Shown here: positions 1 to 5,227 of the stretch, one piece after another
Position numbering within the stretch: the stretch's first letter is position 1
Layout of the letters: each line of letters opens with the position of its first letter
DNA from: an uncultured Ruminococcus sp.
GTDB lineage: Bacteria > Bacillota > Clostridia > Oscillospirales > Ruminococcaceae
Length of the DNA stretch: 6,995 nucleotides
Direction: 5' to 3'
Assembly: GCA_900545125.1 (NCBI GenBank)
Contig: UQXS01000128.1
Coordinates: forward strand, 1 to 6,995
The notes under the pieces: model-generated
The model's input: the letters and a program-made list of their open reading frames with translations, nothing else
Databases searched by the model: none
Told to the model about the DNA's origin: nothing
Position numbers and translations under genes: made by a program

Positions 1-67
1 TATATATATTATTTTCTTGAGGATAGCTATTATCACCAACAAACTATACCGAAGGGAGGAAAGATTG

Positions 68-352
68 ATGTCTCAACAGCAACGATATCTTACGTGCGGA
101 GTTGACCAAACTATCCCGCTTGAACTACAAATTTTTATGTGGGATTGTGTCGAGCATTTGCCAGCTCCGAAAGACTATCTCCAGGTCTTTGATCTGAAGC
201 CTGTAGGGGTACTACAGTCCATTACGCACAGCTCAGAGGTACCTGCTTACAAGATGGAATACATTATTCCAATGGAAAATCCAATCGCCGAAAAAGTCTA
301 TGTAATCGACGATGGCGACCACTCAACAATGCTACTTGCAAACGAATACTAA
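68..352 (+). CDS. DUF960-family protein, 94 aa
   Basis: The ATG at 68 is chosen because a strong ribosome binding site (GAAGGGAGGA, 51-60) lies just upstream. A longer reading from a TTG at 17 has no such site. The protein is small, soluble and acidic at its C-terminus. It matches what I remember of the DUF960 family (Pfam PF06124): an N-terminal RYLTCGVDQTIPLELQ block (residues 6-21), then DYLQVFDL (36-43), ITHSSEVP (52-59), and a terminal VYVIDDGDHSTMLL block (77-90). The length fits the family, whose members are about 90-110 aa. The family is common on Firmicutes plasmids, phages and conjugative elements, and its biochemical role is unknown. There is no signal peptide or membrane segment. 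It precedes the amidoligase operon and is separated from it by a hairpin. Family call fairly sure, function unknown. Confidence 0.8.
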   Translation: MSQQQRYLTCGVDQTIPLELQIFMWDCVEHLPAPKDYLQVFDLKPVGVLQSITHSSEVPAYKMEYIIPMENPIAEKVYVIDDGDHSTMLLANEY

Positions 353-359
353 CTAAAAT

Positions 360-380
360 GCCAGCCCCTTGTGGGCTGGC
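360..380 (+). terminator. Intergenic hairpin, weak or attenuating terminator
   Basis: An 8-bp perfect GC-rich stem (GCCAGCCC at 360-367, GGGCTGGC at 373-380) encloses a 5-nt loop. It starts 7 nt after the DUF960 stop codon. The following sequence (TATCGCTATTTATGG) is T-rich but has no continuous T-tract, so termination is probably partial. The ribosome binding site of the amidoligase gene begins 13 nt after the stem. It could reduce read-through into the operon or protect the 3' end of the upstream message. Confidence 0.55.
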
Positions 381-406
381 TATCGCTATTTATGGAGGTT
401 TTTACA

Positions 407-1513
407 ATGGAAGATAACAACAAGAACGCTTTATACTGTTCTCACTGCGGAACTCTTATTGAAGGCGACGACTATGAGGATGTCGGAGGCGAAATAGTCT
501 GCATAGGCTGTTATGAGCATCACACAACAACCTGCGACAGGTGCGGAAATGTTGTATGGCTCGATGATTCGTATGGTGACGAGTACACAACTCTCTGCTC
601 TCATTGCTATCACAATCACTACACTCGATGTTCCTGCTGTGATGCACTTTTGCACGAAGATGACTGCTACCACTTAAACGGAGATGATTACTGTTCCGAT
701 TGCTACCATGAAGAAGTCGACAGATGCCGAAATATCCACGATTACGGCTATAAACCCGAGCCTGTATTCTACGGTGACGGCAACAGATTCTTTGGTGTTG
801 AGCTCGAAATAGACGGCGCAGGAAAGGACGATGATAACGCTGAACAGCTACTCAAAATTGCCAACGCCACTCAAGACCGCATCTACATAAAGGGAGACGG
901 TTCACTTGATGACGGTATGGAAATAGTCACGCACCCGATGTCGTTAAATTACCATAAGGGCTTTTGTTGGGACGAGCTTATGAAAAAGGCTATATATCTG
1001 GGATATCGCTCACATCAGACTTCCACCTGTGGGCTTCATGTTCATGTAAATCGGAACTGCCTCGGCGAATCTAGGGAGGAGCAGGACGAGGTCATCAGCC
1101 GCATTCTCTACTTCGTGGAGCACCATTGGAATGAGCTTCTGAAATTCTCCCGCCGTTCTGAGTATGCTATGAATAGGTGGGCTTCACGCTACGGTTATGA
1201 GAATTCAGCAAGAGCAATCCTCGACAAAGCCAAGAAAGGCAATAATGGACGTTATGCGGCTGTGAATCTGATGAACTACTCGACCATTGAGTTCCGAATG
1301 TTCCGTGGCACGCTCAAACTGAATACCTTCATGGCAACTCTGGAGCTGGTCAATGCGATCATTAACGTGGCTCTGGACTACAGTGAGGAAGGACTTCACA
1401 AGCTGTCGTGGTCGGAGTTCGTCAGCAGCATAACTGAGCCAAAGCTAATCGCATATCTCAAGGAGCGCAGGCTCTACATCAACGATATTACTGCAATTGA
1501 GGAGGATTTATAA
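407..1513 (+). CDS. Amidoligase_2-family enzyme with N-terminal zinc-binding repeats, 368 aa
   Basis: The start at 407 has TATGGAGG (391-398) as ribosome binding site. The in-frame GTG at 371 lies inside the hairpin and is unlikely. Residues 11-106 hold three tandem zinc-binding units with CxxC pairs (C11/C14-C32/C35, C43/C46-C64/C67, C75/C78-C96/C99). The catalytic part follows, with blocks typical of the putative amidoligase family PF12224, a glutamine-synthetase-like COOH-NH2 ligase fold: FGVELEID (129-136), KGDGSLDDGMEIVTHP (162-177), CGLHVHVN (208-215) and IEFRMFRGTL (294-303). In that fold the Glu/Asp and His residues bind metal and ATP, and the Arg residues contact phosphate. Members are predicted to form amide bonds using ATP; the substrate here is unknown. 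The stop codon overlaps the start of the next gene by one base, so translation is probably coupled. The family call is confident; the biological role is inference. Confidence 0.86.
   Translation: MEDNNKNALYCSHCGTLIEGDDYEDVGGEIVCIGCYEHHTTTCDRCGNVVWLDDSYGDEYTTLCSHCYHNHYTRCSCCDALLHEDDCYHLNGDDYCSDCYHEEVDRCRNIHDYGYKPEPVFYGDGNRFFGVELEIDGAGKDDDNAEQLLKIANATQDRIYIKGDGSLDDGMEIVTHPMSLNYHKGFCWDELMKKAIYLGYRSHQTSTCGLHVHVNRNCLGESREEQDEVISRILYFVEHHWNELLKFSRRSEYAMNRWASRYGYENSARAILDKAKKGNNGRYAAVNLMNYSTIEFRMFRGTLKLNTFMATLELVNAIINVALDYSEEGLHKLSWSEFVSSITEPKLIAYLKERRLYINDITAIEEDL
437..724 (+). repeat. Three in-frame 96-nt units encoding 32-residue zinc repeats
   Basis: The protein repeats run from C11, C43 and C75 and each is exactly 32 residues. 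The shared pattern is CxxC, 17 residues, CxxCY/CxxCxx, then 7 residues to the next unit, with a conserved DD and Tyr in the middle. A Cys at residue 107 falls on the next period but lacks its partner, suggesting a decayed fourth unit. The DNA copies have diverged, so this is an old duplication kept at the protein level. The spacing resembles LIM or treble-clef zinc knuckles. Confidence 0.8.
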
Positions 1514-1668
1514 TGGGCTTATTATCGGACATTTTTGACATCGACAAGGACACCGAAAAGGACATCAAGGACATAATAAAAATCATAGGTTTAGTCGCAT
1601 TAGTTATCGGCGGAGCAGGCGCTGGATCACTGCTGGAGCTCCCCTGCAACGATGAGAAGGAGGAATAA
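1513..1668 (+). CDS. Small single-pass membrane protein, 51 aa
   Basis: This short frame begins MGLLSDIFDIDKDTEKDI. It is supported by three things: a GAGGAGGA ribosome binding site (1499-1506) inside the end of the amidoligase gene, a one-base TAATG overlap with that gene, and a stop two bases before the next gene. Residues 1-20 are highly charged with regularly spaced Asp and Lys. Residues 21-42 form a hydrophobic Gly/Ala-rich stretch (LVALVIGGAGAGSLL), probably one membrane helix. The tail is short and acidic with one Cys. I recognise no family. Its position between amidoligase and amidotransferase suggests an accessory or membrane anchor for that pair; this is inference. It could also be a short toxin-like or regulatory peptide, but nothing specific supports that. 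Confidence 0.72.
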   Translation: MGLLSDIFDIDKDTEKDIKDIIKIIGLVALVIGGAGAGSLLELPCNDEKEE

Positions 1669-1670
1669 TT

Positions 1671-2654
1671 ATGTGTAGTTTATTTGGCTGGTTAGATTAT
1701 CAGGGCATCGTGCCCTACAGGATAAAGAAGAAGCTGACTCAGGCTCTTGCAAACGCAGCAGAAGAGAGAGGTACTGACGCTGCCGGCATTAGTTACGTTC
1801 ACGGAAATAATGTGGTGATCTTCAAGCGTCCCAAGCCTGCCCACAAGCTGCATTTCAGTATTCCGGAAGGCACTTCTGCTGTCATGGGTCACACAAGAAT
1901 GACAACGCAGGGCAATGAGAAATTCAACTATAATAATCACCCATTCCCCGGTGTTGCCGGGGATACAGCTTTTGCATTTGCCCACAACGGCGTGCTGTGG
2001 AACGACAAAGAGCTGCGGAAGGATAAGCTCATACCTGCAACACATATAGAGACCGACTCTTACGCTGCCTGTCAGCTGATAGAGCAGCAGGACAAGCTCG
2101 ATTTTGACAGTCTCAAATACATGGCTGAGACAGTGGAAGGCAACTTCACTTTCAGCCTGCTTGATGATAACAATAACCTATATATCGTCAAGGGCAGCAA
2201 TCCCATGTGCCTGTTGCACTTTAAGGATATCGGGCTGTATGTATACGCTTCTACTGAAAGTATCATGAAGAATGCTCTCCGTAGGATAGGCTTGCATAAG
2301 TTTGCATCTGAGCGTATCAAAACTGATGAAGGAGATATCATTCGTATCGACAGGAACGGAGATATCACACGCTCGGAGTTCAAGCCTGCTCCACAGTTTA
2401 GCAGGTTCTCAACGTCCCGCGGCTGGTATAACGACTATGACGATTATTACTCCGCATATGAGCAGACGCTTATTGATATGGCTTCTCTTTACGGCTCTGA
2501 CCCCGATGAGATAATAATGCTTTTGGAGTACGGATATACAGTTGTGGAGGTCGAAGAAATGTTGATGGATAATAATCTTCTGCGTGAGGCGGTCAACGAG
2601 ATAAAGTACCTGTCGGGCGAGTACATCTACGAAGATTGCTACGGTATCGTCTGA
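1671..2654 (+). CDS. Class II (Ntn) glutamine amidotransferase, stand-alone, 327 aa
   Basis: The start has AAGGAGG (1656-1662) upstream and lies 2 nt after the preceding stop. The protein opens with Met-Cys2, so Cys2 becomes the N-terminal nucleophile after Met removal, as in GlmS, PurF and YafJ-type enzymes. Other family blocks are EERGTDAAG (31-39), GHTRMTTQG (73-81, substrate-binding Arg), NNHPF (88-92), AHNGVLWN (104-111, oxyanion-hole Asn-Gly) and ETDS (127-130). The glutaminase domain ends near residue 235. Residues 240-327 are a Tyr/Asp-rich linker and a helical tail I do not recognise. No synthetase, SIS or phosphoribosyltransferase domain is present, so released ammonia must go to another protein. 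The obvious candidate is the amidoligase two genes upstream. The family call is secure; the partnership is inferred from operon structure. Confidence 0.9.
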   Translation: MCSLFGWLDYQGIVPYRIKKKLTQALANAAEERGTDAAGISYVHGNNVVIFKRPKPAHKLHFSIPEGTSAVMGHTRMTTQGNEKFNYNNHPFPGVAGDTAFAFAHNGVLWNDKELRKDKLIPATHIETDSYAACQLIEQQDKLDFDSLKYMAETVEGNFTFSLLDDNNNLYIVKGSNPMCLLHFKDIGLYVYASTESIMKNALRRIGLHKFASERIKTDEGDIIRIDRNGDITRSEFKPAPQFSRFSTSRGWYNDYDDYYSAYEQTLIDMASLYGSDPDEIIMLLEYGYTVVEVEEMLMDNNLLREAVNEIKYLSGEYIYEDCYGIV

Positions 2655-2657
2655 CTA

Positions 2658-2686
2658 TTGCAATCAACGAACTGGCGTGATATAAT
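2658..2686 (+). promoter_or_regulatory. Retron promoter (sigma-A type, extended -10)
   Basis: A -35 like TTGCAA (2658-2663, 4 of 6 consensus) is followed by a 17-nt spacer and a perfect TATAAT (2681-2686). A TG two bases upstream gives the extended -10 form TGATATAAT. The expected start, about 7 nt downstream, is A2693, which is the first base of the a1 stem of the retron RNA. The promoter begins 4 nt after the amidotransferase stop codon, so the retron can be expressed apart from the operon. Confidence 0.8.
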
Positions 2687-2692
2687 ATAAGC

Positions 2693-2855
2693 AACAGCCG
2701 TTGGCAGCGAATTTGCACAAGCAAAACTGCGGCGAGTCGCCGCGGGTGATTTTAGGACTAAGATCAAAATAAAAAGTTCTCCACCGAATCCGAATTAACT
2801 GCGTTAATAAAAATTCGGCTCCGAACGTTTTAATGCTTTTGTGCCGGCGGCTGTT
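2693..2855 (+). ncRNA. Retron msr-msd non-coding RNA
   Basis: The ends form a 14-bp stem with two G-U pairs: a1 (AACAGCCGTTGGCA, 2693-2706) and a2 (TGCCGGCGGCTGTT, 2842-2855). G2707 directly follows a1 in an AGCGA context, like the branching guanosine of known retrons such as Ec86, and should form the 2'-5' link to msDNA. The msr part holds three hairpins: TTTGC/GCAAA (2712-2725), a strong 8-bp CTGCGGCG/CGCCGCGG with AGT loop (2727-2745), and GATTTTA/TAAGATC with GGAC loop (2748-2765). The long msd hairpin follows (2766-2841). The reverse transcriptase starts 26 nt after a2. All pairings were worked out by hand. Retron identity is well supported; the exact RNA and DNA ends are inferred. Confidence 0.88.
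2766..2841 (+). other. Predicted msd template (about 75 nt of msDNA)
   Basis: The region folds as an interrupted long hairpin. Pairs are AAAA (2766-2769) with TTTT (2837-2840), AAAA (2772-2775) with TTTT (2828-2831), GTTC (2776-2779) with GAAC (2823-2826), CCGAAT (2784-2789) with ATTCGG (2813-2818), and TTAAC with GTTAA (2795-2799, 2803-2807) around a TGC loop. CCGAAT is tandemly duplicated (2784-2795), so the middle stem has two possible registers. By the known mechanism, DNA synthesis would begin just 5' of a2 and run toward the msr hairpins. The 3' end of the DNA cannot be placed from sequence. Confidence 0.65.
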
Positions 2856-2881
2856 AAACTTAAAGGATAGGAGGCTTAGGT

Positions 2882-3835
2882 ATGATAGATGCTGATGTTA
2901 TGAAAATATCCGAAACTCTTGATGTCCCTGCGAATAAGCTGTATATGCTCAGCAATAACTATACTGCTCGCAAGAAGCGTCGAGGCAGTAAATATGAAAA
3001 CTATCACACGGTTATCATTCATCACGGACGCGGCCACAAGAACCGAAAGCTCAGCGTGCCTAATGCCTTCCTTAAAATGGTTCAGCGCGGGATACTTGAA
3101 CAATATCTGTATCAACTTGAAATTTCAGAGTATTCGACTGCGTACTGTAAGGGAAAGTCTCTGCTCGATAACGCCTCTCCACACGTTGGAAAGGAATGCG
3201 TGCTAAAGCTCGATATATCACACTTCTTTGACAGCATTGATGATGATGCGGTCTATCTTGTGATGAAGCGTCTTGGATTGTCAATTCCAGCAACAACACT
3301 GCTGACGCACCTTTGTATCTACAAAGCAAGACTGCCGCAGGGGGCTCCGACCTCGTCTTACATAGCCAATTTGGTGATGATGCAGTTTGACGAAAGGTTA
3401 GGTAGCTGGTGTAGTGAGCGTAACATAACCTATACCCGATACTGTGACGATATGACGTTCTCGGGTAATAAGGCTGATATACGCAGTGCCAATGTCGTTG
3501 GTAAAGTCAGGCGTATGTTGTATCGTATGGGACTTACGCTCAATGATAAGAAAACTGTATTTATCAGCTCATCGCAGCAGCAGCGAGTTACTGGCGTAGT
3601 TGTCAATGAAAAGCCAACGCTTTCTCGCAGTCAGAAACGTTCACTGCGTCAGGAAGTTTACTACTGCCAAAAGTACGTAGCTGCTGAGAGCATCAATCGC
3701 AGGGGACTTGATATATCCCCTGACAAATACCTTCATTCTCTGCTCGGACGTATAGCGTTTGCACTGCAAATTGAGCCTGAAAATGCTGAGATAAAAGAAT
3801 ATTTTGAAACAGTCAAAAATCTAATAAATACTTAA
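2882..3835 (+). CDS. Retron reverse transcriptase, 317 aa
   Basis: The ATG at 2882 follows GGAGG (2870-2874). The length is normal for retron enzymes. Diagnostic motifs are NASPH (97-101, the retron NAxxH of region X), LKLDISHFFDSI (108-119, first catalytic Asp at 111), LPQGAPTS (151-158), YCDD (187-190, catalytic Asp pair, in place of the common YADD) and VTG (236-238, region Y, used to recognise its own RNA). A basic N-terminus (ARKKRR, 29-34) probably contacts RNA. No maturase, endonuclease, primase or fused effector domain is present. It should copy the msd part of the RNA immediately upstream into msDNA, joined to G2707. It is transcribed with that RNA from the same promoter and ends at a hairpin terminator. 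The usual adjacent effector gene of a defence retron is not evident. Confidence 0.95.
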   Translation: MIDADVMKISETLDVPANKLYMLSNNYTARKKRRGSKYENYHTVIIHHGRGHKNRKLSVPNAFLKMVQRGILEQYLYQLEISEYSTAYCKGKSLLDNASPHVGKECVLKLDISHFFDSIDDDAVYLVMKRLGLSIPATTLLTHLCIYKARLPQGAPTSSYIANLVMMQFDERLGSWCSERNITYTRYCDDMTFSGNKADIRSANVVGKVRRMLYRMGLTLNDKKTVFISSSQQQRVTGVVVNEKPTLSRSQKRSLRQEVYYCQKYVAAESINRRGLDISPDKYLHSLLGRIAFALQIEPENAEIKEYFETVKNLINT

Positions 3836-3864
3836 GCCGCCAGCAATGGCGGCATTCTTATTTT
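3836..3864 (+). terminator. Rho-independent terminator of the retron unit
   Basis: A perfect 7-bp stem GCCGCCA (3836-3842) and TGGCGGC (3847-3853) with a stable GCAA tetraloop begins at the base after the reverse transcriptase stop. ATTCTTATTTT follows. The T-tract is interrupted, so some read-through into the integrase gene is possible; no clear integrase promoter is visible in the short gap. Confidence 0.75.
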
Positions 3865-3878
3865 AGGAGTGATGTAAT

Positions 3879-5057
3879 ATGCCAAAAAACGCAAACAGCG
3901 AAGGCAGCATTTACAAAGACAAAAACGGACGTTGGCGCGGAGCTGTTACACTTTACTGCGAAAACGGTACGCCCAAACGCAAATACTTATCCGGCAGAAC
4001 CAAACGTGAAGTAACTGAAAAAGTCAATAAGCTACTGAATGAAGTGAAGTACAATGACTACACCGAGCCTTCAAAGATCACATTTTACGAATGGCTGATA
4101 ATCTGGATAGATATGTACTGTATCGGTCAGTTGAAGCCGTCCACCACTGTCAATTATGAAGCATATATTGACCGGCACATTAAATCGTCTATAGGAAACA
4201 TTAAGCTGTGCGACCTGACTCCTTTGATGCTTCAAAGGTTTTATCAAGAAAAATACAAAAACGGCAGACTGGACGGAACAGGGGGTCTGAGTGCCAAGAC
4301 CATGCACAACCTTCACACGATGATACACACTGCTCTTGATAAAGCTTATAAAATGGGATATGTCAACCGCAACGTTTCCGACCTCGTAACTGTTCCCAAG
4401 ATAGTAAAACAGGAAAGACGTTTCTTTACAGTTGAGGAGCAGACGGAGCTTCAAAAGTACCTGCCTGACGAACGCATCGGAATGGCTGTACTGCTTGACC
4501 TTTACACTGGACTTCGCATGGGTGAACTGCTGGGTCTGCCGTGGGAAAATGTTCATCTTGATCTTAACGGCGACAGCTATATCAAGATCACGCAGACTAT
4601 CAACCGCATAAAGAATCCTGATCGGAACAGTCCTCAGAAAACGATACTCTTCTTCGATACACCAAAAACAAAGTATTCGATAAGAACGATACCACTGCTT
4701 CCTGAGATTGCCGAAAAGTTATCACAGCATAGAGAAAAGCAGCAGCACCTGATATCAGAAAATGGCTGGAAGGATACTGGACTTGTCTTCCTTACCAGGA
4801 CAGGAACGCCTTTCGATCCTAAGAATTTTCAGAACGCTTTTAAGGCTATGCTCAAACGTCATAATATGCGTATCATCAATGTACACGGTATAAGACATAC
4901 TTTTGCAACACGCAGTCTTGAAAGCGGTATGGATATAAAGACACTCAGCCGCATACTCGGACACAGTTCCATTCAGATAAGCCTTGATCTGTATGCTCAC
5001 GTCACAGATCAGCTTCAGGCTGAACATATGGAGAATCTTCGCACTTTCTTGAAATAA
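3879..5057 (+). CDS. int: Tyrosine site-specific integrase, 392 aa
   Basis: The start is supported by AGGAG at 3865-3869. The N-terminus (GSIYKDKNGRWRGAVTLY, 9-26) is the arm-site DNA-binding domain of Tn916- and phage-type integrases. Residues about 66-165 form the SAM-like core-binding domain. The catalytic domain shows TGLRMGE (210-216, Arg213), TPKTKYSIRTIPL (261-273, the beta-hairpin Lys, probably Lys263), HGIRHTFAT (336-344, His336 and Arg339), GHSS (361-364, His362) and the nucleophile Tyr372 in LYAH. All catalytic positions are present and the length is typical, so it should be active in element integration and excision. No xis gene lies directly beside it, which is unusual for this family unless excisionase is encoded elsewhere. 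A strong terminator follows. It is the only mobility gene in the window. Confidence 0.95.
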   Translation: MPKNANSEGSIYKDKNGRWRGAVTLYCENGTPKRKYLSGRTKREVTEKVNKLLNEVKYNDYTEPSKITFYEWLIIWIDMYCIGQLKPSTTVNYEAYIDRHIKSSIGNIKLCDLTPLMLQRFYQEKYKNGRLDGTGGLSAKTMHNLHTMIHTALDKAYKMGYVNRNVSDLVTVPKIVKQERRFFTVEEQTELQKYLPDERIGMAVLLDLYTGLRMGELLGLPWENVHLDLNGDSYIKITQTINRIKNPDRNSPQKTILFFDTPKTKYSIRTIPLLPEIAEKLSQHREKQQHLISENGWKDTGLVFLTRTGTPFDPKNFQNAFKAMLKRHNMRIINVHGIRHTFATRSLESGMDIKTLSRILGHSSIQISLDLYAHVTDQLQAEHMENLRTFLK

Positions 5058-5065
5058 TATGATTT

Positions 5066-5100
5066 GCAGTTCGCCCTTCACGGGCGAGCTGTATTTTTTT
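5066..5100 (+). terminator. Strong Rho-independent terminator of int
   Basis: A 10-bp stem, CAGTTCGCCC (5067-5076) with GGGCGAGCTG (5082-5091) including one T-G pair, has a TTCAC loop. It is followed by TATTTTTTT (5092-5100), a classical T-tract. In the opposite direction no T-tract follows the stem, so it serves int and not the convergent gene. Confidence 0.92.
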
Positions 5101-5227
5101 ATTATATACGAACCTTTTTGTGGACAATTGGACACTCCGCTATATATAGCCATTTGCAAAGAGCAAAAAAGCATCTGTCGTTTTGGACAAGTGTTTTTTG
5201 AGTGCTCAGTTAGCACAGACGTAAAAA
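5101..5227. other. Convergent intergenic stretch with palindromes and TTGGACA repeats
   Basis: No gene is visible here. It contains GTGGACAATTGGACAC (5120-5135, imperfect palindrome), GCTATATATAGC (5139-5150, perfect 12-bp palindrome), a second TTGGACA word in TTTTGGACAAGTG (5181-5193; the first is at 5128-5134), and GTGCTCAGTTAGCAC (5202-5216, 5-bp inverted repeat). It lies just after int, where many elements have an attachment end, so these could be recombinase sites. No matching second end is visible in the window, so the att call is only a suggestion. Confidence 0.4.
5165..5190 (-). terminator. Possible weak terminator of the 504-aa gene
   Basis: Read on the - strand, TTGTC (5190-5186) pairs with GACAG (5179-5175, one T-G pair) around a 6-nt loop. 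ATGC and then six T (5170-5165) follow. The stem is short, so this is a weak candidate, but no better terminator is seen downstream of that gene. Confidence 0.3.

Noticed and set aside
17..67. Longer DUF960 reading from a TTG at 17
   Set aside because: No ribosome binding site precedes it, while a strong one precedes the ATG at 68, and family similarity begins after that ATG.
371..406. Longer amidoligase reading from a GTG at 371
   Set aside because: The start would lie inside the GC-rich hairpin with no ribosome binding site; GGAGG at 394-398 serves the ATG at 407.
1692..2383. Long antisense open frames inside the amidotransferase gene, and similar shadow frames in int and the reverse transcriptase
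   Set aside because: No ribosome binding sites or family similarity; they mirror the codon pattern of well-supported genes.
2882..3835. Group II intron or diversity-generating retroelement reverse transcriptase
   Set aside because: No maturase or endonuclease domain, no intron domain V or VI nearby, no template/variable repeat pair or accessory gene; NAxxH and VTG motifs and the a1/a2 RNA identify a retron.
5202..5216. GTGCTCAGTTAGCAC hairpin as the terminator of the 504-aa gene
   Set aside because: On the - strand it is followed by an A-run rather than a T-tract, and the stem is only 5 bp.
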